A stretch of DNA of 64,000 bases from Chryseobacterium caseinilyticum (GCF_014837145.1 NZ_JACYFS010000002.1:62001-126000), one strand, 5' to 3'. Positions 52,648 to 61,280 are shown, counted from the stretch's first letter. Notes: a model not told the origin generated them from the letters alone. Program-made: numbers and translations.

Positions 52648-53031
52648 TTAAGATTTCTTTTGAAAGGTTGCCAGCTTGAGGGCATCTTTAATCAGTTTCC
52701 CCGGTCGGAAGATGGTTTTCACAGCCGTGATGGTGGAAGCATTCACTTCATCGGGTGTAGTCTTTCCTTCACTCGAGCCACCGGCCTGCAGCGTGAAATA
52801 CTCACCAACATAGACAATTTTTCCATCACCAACATCTTCGGCAATTTTAGAAAAAGTACTTTCGAGCACGGCGAGAATATCAGCTTTTGATACAGTGGAA
52901 ACCGTTGAAGCATATTTAGCCAGATCATCTAAAGTTGTTACTCCATTACCCACGACATTTGCATAATACTTTGGCGGATCATTAGGACTTTGAGGATTTC
53001 TTCTTGGAATTACATTAAAAGTAATAGGCAT
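52648..53031 (-). CDS. HU-like DNA-binding protein
   Basis: A 127-residue protein resembling the divergent HU-like proteins of Bacteroidota: MPITFNVIPRRNPQSPNDPP, then YYANVVGNGVTTLDDLAKYA, SKADILAVLESTFSKIAED and a beta-arm YVGEYFTLQAGGSSEGKTTP. The basic C-terminal tail is GKLIKDALKLATFQKKS. Such proteins are thought to bind DNA or act in nucleoid structure. A conventional HU gene is at 58 kb, so this is the second HU-fold gene in the window. Confidence 0.82.
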   Translation of the reverse strand: MPITFNVIPRRNPQSPNDPPKYYANVVGNGVTTLDDLAKYASTVSTVSKADILAVLESTFSKIAEDVGDGKIVYVGEYFTLQAGGSSEGKTTPDEVNASTITAVKTIFRPGKLIKDALKLATFQKKS

Positions 53032-53451
53032 AGTATTGAATTTAAAAGTTAATTTTTTTTCTTTATGTTGAGACTAATTTAATAAATTTTAAACTAAAAT
53101 TAAAATATTGGTGATTTATTTTTATATTTTTTTTAATCCTAAATTTACTTTTAACCACTCTGGTGTTATTTAATTATTATAAACTGATTAGAGAATGTGC
53201 GGACCTTTCTGCTAAAACGTCCGTATGTTTTAGGAAAAAGATACGGATGTTTTAAGAAAGACATACTGATGGTTTTTAAAATACATTCTGAGGATATAAC
53301 TGTAGTATGGAAATTTTTTAAATAATATCGGCGTATTATAGCTCTCCAAATTCTCCCGACTTCGGAACTTTACTTTATAAAGACCATTTTCATTAAAACA
53401 TTTTTTCACATCATTCTTATTATCTTTGCCAAATCATTTTTAAAAGAAATC
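53032..53451. other. Intergenic region with imperfect 22-base tandem repeat
   Basis: A 420-base gap between the HU-like gene (minus) and the class III aminotransferase gene (plus). It is A+T-rich apart from 53198-53285. There three 22-base units (53220-53241, 53242-53263 and 53264-53285) share the pattern T-n-C-n-G-A/T-ATG-TTTT-A followed by A-rich sequence. No reading frame of gene-like quality. A promoter element for the downstream gene is at 53421. Confidence 0.6.
53421..53428 (+). promoter_or_regulatory. -7 promoter element of the class III aminotransferase gene
   Basis: TATCTTTG fits TAnnTTTG and ends 23 bases before the start codon. Confidence 0.5.
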
Positions 53452-54627
53452 ATGCAAAAGGAATTTTTTAAATATCAGGCTCAGACTACGCAGTTTGCCG
53501 CAGGTTTTGAAGTTGAAAAAGCAGTAGGAAGTTATATTTATGGAATTGACGGCAGAAAATATCTTGATTTTGTAGCAGGAGTTTCTGCCAATACTTTGGG
53601 GCACTCGCATCCGAAAATTGTTGATGCTATTAAAGAACAGGCAGAAAAATACCTTCACGTCATGGTTTACGGAGAATATGCTCAGGAAAAACCTGTTGCA
53701 CTTTGTCAGCTTCTGGCAGAATCTGTTCCCGATCCTCTGGAAGTTACTTATTTGGTGAACAGTGGTGCAGAAGCCATTGACGGAGCTTTGAAATTAGCTA
53801 AAAGATATACCGGAAGAGAAGAAATCATTTCTATGAAAGACGCTTACCACGGCAATACCCACGGTGCACTTTCTGTAGCGGGCAATGAATATCATAAGAG
53901 AGAATTCAGACCATTGTTGCCGATGGTGAACTTTATTGAGTTTAATAATGAAGCAGATTTTCCAAAGATTACTGAGAAAACGGCGTGCGTTATTGCCGAA
54001 ACCATTCAGGGAGCAGCAGGGTTTCTGATGCCTTCGGAGAACTATTTCAGAAATCTTAAAAAACGCTGTGAAGAAGTTGGTGCGCTTTTAATTTTAGATG
54101 AAATTCAGCCGGGCTTTGGCAGAACAGGAAAACTGTTTGCCTTCGAACATTACGGAATTGTTCCTGATATTCTCGTGATGGGTAAAGGAATGGGCGGTGG
54201 GGTTCCTGTAGGTGCATTTATGAGTTCAAAAGAAATGATGGAAACACTGTCTCATTCTCCGAAATTGGGTCACATTACCACATTCGGTGGAAATCCACTG
54301 ATTGCAGCTTCAAGCCATGCCACTTTACAGGAAGTTCTGGAAAGTGGATTGATGAATGAAACTGATGCCAAGGAAAAACTTTTTAGGGAACTTCTTGTAC
54401 ATCCAAAAATCAAAAACATTAACGGAAAAGGCCTGATGCTCGCTGTAAATTTGGGTTCACCCGATTTCACTATCCATATCGCCAAAAAGTGTATGGAAAA
54501 AGGACTGATTGTTTTCTGGCAGCTGTACCGTAACGAATACATGAGAATTTCCCCTCCACTGACTATTTCTGAGGACGAAATCCGGGAAGGATGTGCCGTG
54601 ATTCTGGAAGCTTTAAATGAAAATTAA
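53452..54627 (+). CDS. Class III pyridoxal-phosphate aminotransferase
   Basis: A 391-residue PLP enzyme of the acetylornithine/ornithine aminotransferase group. Landmarks are VAGVSANTLGHSHPKI (start domain), YLVNSGAEAIDGALKLAK, DAYHGNTHGALSVAGN, LLILDEIQPGFGRTGKLFAF with the Asp that contacts PLP, and LVMGKGMGGGVPVGAFM, which supplies the PLP lysine. The specific amino donor is not clear, since acetylornithine, 4-aminobutyrate and lysine relatives look alike, so no gene symbol is given. No other arginine genes are near. Confidence 0.88.
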   Translation: MQKEFFKYQAQTTQFAAGFEVEKAVGSYIYGIDGRKYLDFVAGVSANTLGHSHPKIVDAIKEQAEKYLHVMVYGEYAQEKPVALCQLLAESVPDPLEVTYLVNSGAEAIDGALKLAKRYTGREEIISMKDAYHGNTHGALSVAGNEYHKREFRPLLPMVNFIEFNNEADFPKITEKTACVIAETIQGAAGFLMPSENYFRNLKKRCEEVGALLILDEIQPGFGRTGKLFAFEHYGIVPDILVMGKGMGGGVPVGAFMSSKEMMETLSHSPKLGHITTFGGNPLIAASSHATLQEVLESGLMNETDAKEKLFRELLVHPKIKNINGKGLMLAVNLGSPDFTIHIAKKCMEKGLIVFWQLYRNEYMRISPPLTISEDEIREGCAVILEALNEN

Positions 54628-54752
54628 CCGTTAATAAAAGCTTTGCAAAGTCTTATGACAAAAATCATAAACCTTTTATAAAAAAGTAACCTCTGTTTTG
54701 TTAAATAAAAAAATTAATTTATATATTGCGACACGATTAAAACAGAGAATAT

Positions 54753-55139
54753 ATGGCGAAAAATAAAGTCCATTATGAGTTTCCAATGCACTGTCTGTCA
54801 GAGATTTTATACGAATATCTGGCTACAGCAGAGGGTTTGTCAGAATGGTTTGCGGAGGATGTTGTAGAGAAAGGAGACGATTTCTTTTTCAGCTGGGGCG
54901 GTGGTCCTGCTGAAAAGGCTACACTGATCAGATATAAGCCTGAAGGTTTCGTGCGTTTCAGATGGGAGGAAGATGAGGGAACCAAAAATTTCTTTGAAAT
55001 GACGATTACAATAGATGATATTACAGAGGATCTCGCTCTGAATATTACAGATTTCTGTGAAGATGGAGATGAAGAAGAGAACGCGTTGTACTGGGAAAAT
55101 CTGATCGAAAATCTAAGAATAAAATTAGGCGCTGCTTAA
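54753..55139 (+). CDS. START-like (AHSA1-type) domain protein
   Basis: A 128-residue cytoplasmic protein with the SRPBCC fold: LYEYLATAEGLSEWFAEDVV, then DDFFFSWGGGPAEKATLIRY, PEGFVRFRWEEDEGTKNFF and a C-terminal helix ENALYWENLIENLRIKLGAA. Related domains bind hydrophobic ligands or the Hsp90 middle domain. Function unknown. Very acidic in the last third. Followed by its own terminator. Confidence 0.78.
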   Translation: MAKNKVHYEFPMHCLSEILYEYLATAEGLSEWFAEDVVEKGDDFFFSWGGGPAEKATLIRYKPEGFVRFRWEEDEGTKNFFEMTITIDDITEDLALNITDFCEDGDEEENALYWENLIENLRIKLGAA

Positions 55140-55165
55140 GAATAAAATATCAATGGATAAAACTG

Positions 55166-55194
55166 ATGAACGATTTATCGTTCATTATTTTTTT
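55166..55194 (+). terminator. Terminator of the START-like gene
   Basis: Stem tgaacga / tcgttca with a TTTA loop, extended by flanking bases and followed by TTATTTTTTT. Confidence 0.8.
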
Positions 55195-55211
55195 AGCTAA
55201 ATTCAGAAAAA

Positions 55212-56021
55212 TTGAAAAATTATATTTTTACTTCCGGTGCGGTGGAAGAGGCCAACAGAGCTTTTACTTTGGGTGATGCCGTAAAAGTTTCTTTTTTTAT
55301 CAGAAACGCTCAGCTGATCATGGACGAAGAATGCTATTTCTTTTTAATGGCTTCTATGCGGAAAATGCGTCTTAATATTCCTTTGAGTTATACTCTGGAG
55401 TTTTTTCAGAATCTGTTTAACACTGAAATTATTCAGGGAAAGTCGGTAAAAAATGGAATTATCAACTTCCTGGCTTACAGAAATACTGACGGAATCACGC
55501 TTTCCAAATCAACGGTATCCTACTTTTTTGAAGTGACAGAAGTTGCGGATGTTCTTGATATTCATGAGAGAAATCTGGAGTTGGATCTGATCAAGGAAAT
55601 CAACGTCAATACCAATCTGTTGAGCAATATCAGAGTGCATTCTCCAGAAAATATTTACGGAAGCATCTATGCCGAAGAGAATGATCTTGATGATGTGATA
55701 TTCCTGAATCCAAACAAGAGAATTGCACGGACTGCTTTAGGCAATCTTCTTTTTTTAGAAGAAAACACTATAAAAATCCCAAAACATACGGAAGGAGCGT
55801 ACATTTCGCCCTTACTCGAAAACTTTGTGACTTTTTTAGATAAGAAAAAACTGGTTACGATTCAGGAAAGTGAAATGATTGCCTTTGAATCTCAAAAAGC
55901 TGAAGAGATCTTATTAATTTCCGACGAAAAAGGAATTTTCTCAGTCGGAAAAATTCGAAATAAAACTTTTACCAACTCAAGATTTACAGATCTTGTGCAA
56001 CAGTGGAAAGAAAGTTTCTAA
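55212..56021 (+). CDS. Class IV aminotransferase-fold protein with lost PLP lysine
   Basis: A 269-residue protein from a TTG start at 55212; the frame has no ATG before a stop at 55194. The fold matches class IV aminotransferases (ANRAFTLGDAVKVSFFIRN, then INVNTNLLSNIRVHSPENIY, DDVIFLNPNKRIARTALGNL). Aligned with PabC/BCAT-like enzymes, the PLP-binding Lys is Arg141 (SNIRVH) and the conserved Glu before the xxxxN motif is Arg173 (IARTALGN). Both PLP contacts are thus gone, so transaminase activity is doubtful. It may act as a regulator or bind another ligand. Upstream is the START-like gene; downstream a terminator. Confidence 0.72.
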   Translation: MKNYIFTSGAVEEANRAFTLGDAVKVSFFIRNAQLIMDEECYFFLMASMRKMRLNIPLSYTLEFFQNLFNTEIIQGKSVKNGIINFLAYRNTDGITLSKSTVSYFFEVTEVADVLDIHERNLELDLIKEINVNTNLLSNIRVHSPENIYGSIYAEENDLDDVIFLNPNKRIARTALGNLLFLEENTIKIPKHTEGAYISPLLENFVTFLDKKKLVTIQESEMIAFESQKAEEILLISDEKGIFSVGKIRNKTFTNSRFTDLVQQWKESF

Positions 56022-56028
56022 AATTGAC

Positions 56029-56071
56029 AAACCCGGTAAACAACATTTCAAGTCCTTTACCGGGTTTTTTT
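56029..56071 (+). terminator. Terminator after the class IV aminotransferase-fold gene
   Basis: Stem aaacccggtaaa / tttaccgggttt with a 14-base loop, followed by a T-run. It also faces the convergent amidase gene. Confidence 0.8.
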
Positions 56072-56099
56072 CTGATCTGGTCAGAAGTGTATTGTTAAT

Positions 56100-56681
56100 C
56101 TATAATTCACTGAAAATCTTCCCAAACTTAGCTGCAACTTCTTTTTGTCCTTCTTCGCTTGACAGGTATTTTCTGTCTTTTGTACTGTTGATGAAGCCTA
56201 GCTCAACCAACACAGCAGGTGATTTTGATTCCCTTAATATATGAAGATTTTTCTCTTCGATATTACATTCACCAAGATTTTTAGAAATAATTTTCGCTAA
56301 ATTTTTTGATCCTTCAGAAGATTGGGTGAAGATTTCGTGTCCTGATCTTACAGATTCCGGCTTTGCAGTACTATTCATGTGAAGCGAAATAACGGCGGCA
56401 GGATTCAGTCGATTGATTTTTTCTGTTCTATCTGCTAAAGAAATGTTTTCATCAGCAGTTCTCGTCATAATGATTTCATAGTCATCATTATTTTTGTTAA
56501 AATTTACAATTTCATGAGCGATATTCAGAACCAGATCTTTTTCGAAAATATTTTCTCTGTTGGTTCCGAGATCATTTCCGCCATGGCCTGCATCAAGAAT
56601 AATGATTTTCTTACCGGGAGGTGTAAAAGATAGAAAAGATGCTGTTAAAAGGCTGCAGACAAAAAGTTTAAGTGTTTTCAT
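56100..56681 (-). CDS. N-acetylmuramoyl-L-alanine amidase
   Basis: A 193-residue exported amidase (Amidase_3) that cuts the bond between muramic acid and L-Ala in peptidoglycan. The signal segment is MKTLKLFVCSLLTASFLSF. Zinc ligands are visible: His in IILDAGHGGNDLG, Glu in IFEKDLVLN and His in AVISLHMNS. The catalytic Glu is in AVLVELGFINS. Short for the family, without repeats or a LysM domain. Confidence 0.9.
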   Translation of the reverse strand: MKTLKLFVCSLLTASFLSFTPPGKKIIILDAGHGGNDLGTNRENIFEKDLVLNIAHEIVNFNKNNDDYEIIMTRTADENISLADRTEKINRLNPAAVISLHMNSTAKPESVRSGHEIFTQSSEGSKNLAKIISKNLGECNIEEKNLHILRESKSPAVLVELGFINSTKDRKYLSSEEGQKEVAAKFGKIFSEL

Positions 56682-56784
56682 TCCTATTAATTTTGTTTAT
56701 CCAAATAACGTGAATTCTTTCTTAAATAATAGTTAAAAGAGACTTAAAGATTTGTTAATAAATGATCTTCAGCTTTTTACGGTG

Positions 56785-57333
56785 TTAATTCATCGAAATG
56801 TCTTCAGGCGAGTTGGCCCAAAGCAGGAATTCACCACCTAAATTTTGCATGATAGATTTCCATAAAGTCTGATCGTTGGGTAGCGTGTAATCCAGGTTAT
56901 AAACGTCCACAACTGTCCAGACTTTGTTTGAAATTTCATTCTCCAACTGACCTGCTGACCAGCCGGAATATCCTGAAAATATTTTAAAATCATTCACGCT
57001 GAGTTTATTGGTTAATACAGAGGCGATTACATTTTCTACATCCTCGGTAAGATAAAACTCATTGGTAATATCAGAATAGTCTTCTGTGACCTTATCTCCT
57101 TTAATAATGAAGAAAACCTTGTCATTTTCTACGGGGCCGCCATCGTAAACATCGATTTTAAATTCAAACAGACTTTTGAATCTCGTGCTTATTTTAGAGT
57201 TTTTTTTGTTGAGAATGAGCCCAAAGCTTCCGCTCTCATCATGATCGATTATGAGCACCACAGACCGGGAAAAAATATCGCCCGAAATATCAGGTGTAGA
57301 GATTAATATTTTACCTTTGTAAGCGTAATTCAT
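56785..57333 (-). CDS. yqgE: YqgE/AlgH family protein
   Basis: A 182-residue protein from the ATG at 57333; a longer frame to 57426 would overlap the divergent pdxH and is rejected. It starts MNYAYKGKILISTPDISGDI followed by FSRSVVLIIDHDESGSFGLI, as in the DUF179 family, with FSGYSGWSAGQLENEI later. Function is unclear in most bacteria (AlgH was linked to alginate control in Pseudomonas). Its -7 element lies three bases upstream of the ATG. Confidence 0.85.
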   Translation of the reverse strand: MNYAYKGKILISTPDISGDIFSRSVVLIIDHDESGSFGLILNKKNSKISTRFKSLFEFKIDVYDGGPVENDKVFFIIKGDKVTEDYSDITNEFYLTEDVENVIASVLTNKLSVNDFKIFSGYSGWSAGQLENEISNKVWTVVDVYNLDYTLPNDQTLWKSIMQNLGGEFLLWANSPEDISMN

Positions 57334-57336
57334 ACT

Positions 57337-57344
57337 CAAATGTA
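57337..57344 (-). promoter_or_regulatory. -7 promoter element of yqgE
   Basis: TACATTTG on the minus strand, three bases before the yqgE start codon. It fits TAnnTTTG and implies a leaderless mRNA. Confidence 0.55.
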
Positions 57345-57357
57345 ATAAAAATTTTTT

Positions 57358-57999
57358 ATGGAAAATCTGCACGACAGGAGAAAAATTTACGAAAGAGCAC
57401 AACTTGTTGAAAATGAGATTAAACAAAATCCTTTCGAGCAGTTCAGAGACTGGTTTTTGGAGGCTACAGAGAATCCTGCGGTATCAGAATCTAACGCAAT
57501 GTCTGTGTGTACGGTAGAAGCAGACGGTTGCCCAAGAAGTAGGATGGTTCTTCTGAAATCTTACAGCCACGAGGGTTTTGTTTTTTACACCAATTACGAG
57601 AGCCGAAAGGGAAAATCTATTGAGAAAACACATAAAGCCTGCCTTCATTTTTTTTGGCCATCTTTAGAAAGACAGATTATTATTAAAGCAGATTTAGAGC
57701 GGATTGCAGAAAATTTAAGCGACGGATATTTTCATTCCAGACCAAAAGGAAGTCAGTTAGGAGCGGCGGTTTCACCTCAAAGCGAAATTATTCCCAACCG
57801 TGAGTTTCTTGAAGAAAAACTTAAAAATCTTGAACAGGAATTTGAAAATAAAGAAATTCCGAGACCAGAAAATTGGGGTGGTTATATTGCAAAACCTTAC
57901 GAAATAGAGTTTTGGCAAGGCAGACCAAACCGTCTTCACGATAGGATTATATACAATTTAGGAGACTTAGACTGGCAAATTTCACGTTTGGCTCCTTAA
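57358..57999 (+). CDS. pdxH: Pyridoxamine 5'-phosphate oxidase
   Basis: A 213-residue FMN enzyme that oxidises pyridoxamine- or pyridoxine-phosphate to PLP. Landmarks are NAMSVCTVEADGCPRSRMVL (FMN-binding), GFVFYTNYESRKGK, YFHSRPKGSQLGAAVSPQSE and the C-terminal EFWQGRPNRLHDRI with WQISRLAP at the end. Full length. The gene is divergent from yqgE with only 24 bases between start codons. Confidence 0.95.
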   Translation: MENLHDRRKIYERAQLVENEIKQNPFEQFRDWFLEATENPAVSESNAMSVCTVEADGCPRSRMVLLKSYSHEGFVFYTNYESRKGKSIEKTHKACLHFFWPSLERQIIIKADLERIAENLSDGYFHSRPKGSQLGAAVSPQSEIIPNREFLEEKLKNLEQEFENKEIPRPENWGGYIAKPYEIEFWQGRPNRLHDRIIYNLGDLDWQISRLAP

Positions 58000-58015
58000 T
58001 TTTCATTTTAGAACA

Positions 58016-58042
58016 CAAAAAAACCTCATCAAACGATGAGGT
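58016..58042. terminator. Terminator between pdxH and HU
   Basis: Stem aacctcatc / gatgaggtt with an AAAC loop. The A-run at 58017-58023 makes it strongest for the HU gene on the minus strand. Confidence 0.8.
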
Positions 58043-58064
58043 TAATTTTCTTATAATCTTATGA

Positions 58065-58367
58065 TTATTTCTTTTTTTTCTTATCACCTGCTCCTGCAAC
58101 GGCAGTAGAAAGCTCAGCACCTGCTTTAAATTTAGCTACTTTCTTAGCAGCGATTTTTATTGGCATCTTAGTAGCAGGATTAATTCCCTGTCTAGCGGCT
58201 CTTTCAGCTACAGAAAAAGTACCAAAACCTACTAAAGAGATTTTTCCGTCTTTTTGCTGTAATGTAGAAGTTACGTTAGACATAAAAGATTCCAAAGCAG
58301 CTTTTGCTGCTACTTTAGTAATACCTGCATCTTTTGCAATTGCGTCGATTAATTCAGACTTGTTCAT
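58065..58367 (-). CDS. HU family DNA-binding protein
   Basis: A 100-residue nucleoid protein: MNKSELIDAIAKDAGITKVA, AKAALESFMSNVTSTLQQKD and LVGFGTFSVAERAARQGINP are the HU core, the last being the DNA-grasping arm. The tail is Lys-rich (AGDKKKKK). It binds and bends DNA as a dimer. It has a perfect-spacing promoter on the minus strand. Confidence 0.95.
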   Translation of the reverse strand: MNKSELIDAIAKDAGITKVAAKAALESFMSNVTSTLQQKDGKISLVGFGTFSVAERAARQGINPATKMPIKIAAKKVAKFKAGAELSTAVAGAGDKKKKK

Positions 58368-58402
58368 AATTTGTAATATTAAAAGTTAGTTTGTTATAAA
58401 AG

Positions 58403-58433
58403 CAAATTTAGTATAATTTTCATATTGTGCAAA
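58403..58433 (-). promoter_or_regulatory. Promoter of the HU gene
   Basis: On the minus strand TTTG (58433-58430), exactly 19 bases, then TAAATTTG (58410-58403): a perfect Bacteroidota consensus, 35 bases upstream of the start codon. Confidence 0.85.
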
Positions 58434-58753
58434 TTTTTTGATAAAAGTTATTGAAATTTTCATAAAACTTTACAAATCATTAAAATCTGTGAATTTGAAA
58501 ACCTGCGAAAAATACGCATTTACAGTGACTAAAATTGTGCCAAATGCCCTAAACATAATGTTTTACGAATTTTAATCAGTTTTATTTTAATTTTATTAAA
58601 TCCGAAATATGTGTAATTCGTTAATGAATATCAAAATATGATTGAAAATCTGCTAAAATAACCTAATTATCAATTGAAAATTATTAATTGTGATATACAT
58701 GAAATTAAGCTGTTTGTAAGATTTTAATCAGCTGCATTTTGGAAAATTATTAA
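58434..58753. other. A+T-rich intergenic region between HU and panD
   Basis: About 320 bases with no reading frame of gene quality, no repeat and no strong hairpin. Only the HU promoter at its left edge and the panD promoter element at its right edge are recognisable. Confidence 0.6.
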
Positions 58754-58761
58754 TAAATTTG
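58754..58761 (+). promoter_or_regulatory. -7 promoter element of panD
   Basis: TAAATTTG ends four bases before the panD ATG at 58766, implying a leaderless transcript. Confidence 0.6.
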
Positions 58762-58765
58762 TGCC

Positions 58766-59116
58766 ATGTTTATAGAAGTTTTCAAATCTAAAATTCACAG
58801 GGTAAGAGTTACGGCTTCAGACCTTAATTATATCGGAAGTATTACCATCGATGAAGATCTTATAGATGCAGCAGGATTGGTAGTGGGAGAGCGGGTTTAC
58901 ATCGTGAATGTGAACAACGGTGAGCGTTTCGACACTTACGTTATCAAAGGAAAAAGAAAATCCGGAGAAGTTTGTCTCAATGGTCCTGCGGCAAGAAAAG
59001 TACAGCGTGATGACATTATTATCATCATCGCCTATGCTCAAATGAGCCCTGAAGAAGCTAGAGATTTCCAGCCAAAAATTGTTTTTCCAGACGAAAAAAC
59101 CAATCTTCTTACCTAA
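58766..59116 (+). CDS. panD: Aspartate 1-decarboxylase
   Basis: A 116-residue pyruvoyl-dependent enzyme that makes beta-alanine from aspartate for pantothenate. The self-cleavage site Gly24-Ser25 ([13 protein letters not shown]) is intact, as is Lys9 in [30 protein letters not shown] and [17 protein letters not shown] complete the family pattern. It pairs functionally with panC at 23.8 kb. It starts a plus-strand run with the flippase-like gene six bases downstream. Confidence 0.95.
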   Translation: MFIEVFKSKIHRVRVTASDLNYIGSITIDEDLIDAAGLVVGERVYIVNVNNGERFDTYVIKGKRKSGEVCLNGPAARKVQRDDIIIIIAYAQMSPEEARDFQPKIVFPDEKTNLLT

Positions 59117-59122
59117 AATAAA

Positions 59123-60163
59123 ATGGAAGAGAAGAAAAAAGATCCCGTAAAAAGTTTTTTAACAATACTTATTTCATTGGCATTTGCTGCATTTTTTTTG
59201 TGGCTGGCTTTGAAAGATTTTGATTTTAAGAGATTTCAAAATTCAATGTCGCAGGCAAACTACTGGTGGGTTGCTTTTGCTGGAGTTTTCGGGCTTTTGG
59301 CATATTGGTTTCGTGCCGTGCGTTGGAATTTACTCATGGAACCAATGGGTTACAGTATTTCAAACTCAAATGCACTTTGGAGTATTTCTTTCGGATATCT
59401 GATGAATCTTACCATTCCTAGAAGTGGAGAAGTGGCTCGTGCAACGGCTTTGTATGGTGTTGAAAAAGTTCCTGTAGATAAATCCGTTGGTACGATAATT
59501 TTAGAGAGAGTTGTAGACCTAATCTGTATGATTGCGTTTCTTGGTCTTACCTTAATTTTTAAATTTTCAAGTATTCTTTCCTTTTGGAAGTATATCGAAA
59601 AAGAGTTCTCAAAGAAATTAAATAATGCTTTAATCTATCTTTACATTTTTATAGCTATCTCTGTTGTTCTTGTTGTAGTCTTTATTCTTCTTAGAAAAAA
59701 AATCAATGATAGTCCAATTTACAAGAAAATTAGAGGTGTAATCTATGGTGTTGTTGAAGGAATAAAGTCAATATTTAAACTAAAACAAAAAGGCAAATTC
59801 ATTATATATACTCTTGCAATCTGGGTTTCATACTACTTCGCTTCTTATTTGGTGTGCTTTGCTCTTCCTGAAACTTCAAATTTTACTTTTGCAGATGGTT
59901 TTTTCATACTTGTGGTGGGGACCTTAGGAATGATAATCCCTGCCAGCGGTGGAATTGGTGCCTTTAATTTTGCCATGAAATACGGTTTTATGACACTCTT
60001 TATTGCTATGGGGAAAGATGCAGCAGCAGGCGGTGAGCTTGGTCTTACATATTCCTTTATTACGTTGCCTCTACAATTATTTTTAATGCTGATAATGGGT
60101 GTTATTTCTATAGTAATGTTGGCAAAAGAAAGAAATAGGATTGTTGCCAATTCTGAGAATTAA
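59123..60163 (+). CDS. Flippase-like integral membrane protein (UPF0104 / LPG synthase TM type)
   Basis: A 346-residue inner-membrane protein with about eight transmembrane helices. The motif YWFRAVRWNLLM (about 68-79), IPRSGEVARATAL, VGTIILERVVDLICMI and MIIPASGGIGAFNFAMKYG are those of the AglD/MprF-like TM domain family. These proteins are thought to move lipids or lipid-linked sugars; the substrate is unknown. It starts six bases after panD, so is probably cotranscribed. Confidence 0.85.
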   Translation: MEEKKKDPVKSFLTILISLAFAAFFLWLALKDFDFKRFQNSMSQANYWWVAFAGVFGLLAYWFRAVRWNLLMEPMGYSISNSNALWSISFGYLMNLTIPRSGEVARATALYGVEKVPVDKSVGTIILERVVDLICMIAFLGLTLIFKFSSILSFWKYIEKEFSKKLNNALIYLYIFIAISVVLVVVFILLRKKINDSPIYKKIRGVIYGVVEGIKSIFKLKQKGKFIIYTLAIWVSYYFASYLVCFALPETSNFTFADGFFILVVGTLGMIIPASGGIGAFNFAMKYGFMTLFIAMGKDAAAGGELGLTYSFITLPLQLFLMLIMGVISIVMLAKERNRIVANSEN

Positions 60164-60218
60164 TTTAAACCAAAGAAATTCTTTAAAAAATTTTTAATTT
60201 TACTGAAACCGATTTTTT

Positions 60219-61280
60219 ATGCATTTAAAAAACGACCTCAGTAGAAAACTGCGTGTTCAGTTTCCCATAATTCAGGCGCCGATGTTTGGGATAAGTACTC
60301 CGGAAATGGTGGCTGCTGCGAATAATTCAGGATGCCTCGGTTCTTTGGCTTTGGCAGATTTACCGGCTGAGAAATCATTGGATCAAATTCATAAAACGAA
60401 AAAATTGACAAACAGAGATTTTGCTGTCAATATTTTTCTACACAAAATTCCGGAAATTAATAACAAACTTAAAAGTGATTTTTCCGAAACTAGAAATTTC
60501 CTTGAAGATCTTGCGTTGCGGAATAAAATTCATGCCGATCTGCCGGACTTTGAGGATATTAAAATCAACAGTTATCATGAACAGATCGACACTGTTATAG
60601 CTGAAAAATGTAAAATTTTAAGTTTCACCTTTGGAAATCCTGATGCCGAAAGTATTCTTAAATTAAAAAACAATGACGTTCTGCTAATCGGGACATTTAC
60701 CTCCGTTGAAGAAGCTGTACAACTCGAAAATTCAGGAATCGACATCATTTGTGTTCAGGGTTGGGAAGCGGGCGGTCACCGGGGAAGTTTTACTGACGAA
60801 AATATTCCGCAGATTGGCGGATTATCATTGCTTTCACAGGTTTTTGATTCCGTAAAAGTTCCTTTGATTTACGCTGGTGGAATTTACAATGCTCAGACTT
60901 TAAAAGCTGCGAAAGATCTCGGTGCTATGGGATTTCAGATCGGAAGTATGCTTCTGGCTTCCACAGAAAGTGCTCTGCAGGATTTTGAAAAAAAGCGTTT
61001 GCAAAAGGTAAGAGAAAATGAAATTATTGTCACAAAATCCTTCTCCGGCAGATTTGCAAGAGGCATTAAAAATCAATTTACAGAAACGCTGGATCAGTCG
61101 CCTTTTATATTACCTTATCCTTACATGAATAAACTGACCGGTGCTCTGAGAACAGCTGCAAGAGAAGTTGAAAATGCTGAATTTGTTAATCTCTGGCTGG
61201 GTCAGTCCATTCAAAAGTACAGCGAAGATTCGACAGAAGATATTCTCAAAAATTTCATTAAAAACTGTGAATTGCTATAA
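60219..61280 (+). CDS. Nitronate monooxygenase-like FMN protein
   Basis: A 353-residue TIM-barrel flavoprotein of the 2-nitropropane dioxygenase/NMO family. Landmarks are QFPIIQAPMFGISTPEMVAA, VQGWEAGGHRGSF (FMN and catalytic His region) and LIYAGGIYNAQTLKAAKDLG with FQIGSMLLASTES. It oxidises nitronates in characterised members; the native substrate here is unknown. A FabK-type role is unlikely without fatty-acid genes nearby. Confidence 0.88.
   Translation: MHLKNDLSRKLRVQFPIIQAPMFGISTPEMVAAANNSGCLGSLALADLPAEKSLDQIHKTKKLTNRDFAVNIFLHKIPEINNKLKSDFSETRNFLEDLALRNKIHADLPDFEDIKINSYHEQIDTVIAEKCKILSFTFGNPDAESILKLKNNDVLLIGTFTSVEEAVQLENSGIDIICVQGWEAGGHRGSFTDENIPQIGGLSLLSQVFDSVKVPLIYAGGIYNAQTLKAAKDLGAMGFQIGSMLLASTESALQDFEKKRLQKVRENEIIVTKSFSGRFARGIKNQFTETLDQSPFILPYPYMNKLTGALRTAAREVENAEFVNLWLGQSIQKYSEDSTEDILKNFIKNCELL

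Noticed and set aside
53198..53285. The 22-base repeats as a short CRISPR array
   Set aside because: The units are contiguous and imperfect, with no spacers between them and no cas genes in the window.
60219..61280. The nitronate-monooxygenase-like protein as FabK enoyl-ACP reductase
   Set aside because: The EAGGH motif is shared by both families, but there are no fatty-acid synthesis genes around it, so the specific FabK call is not supported.
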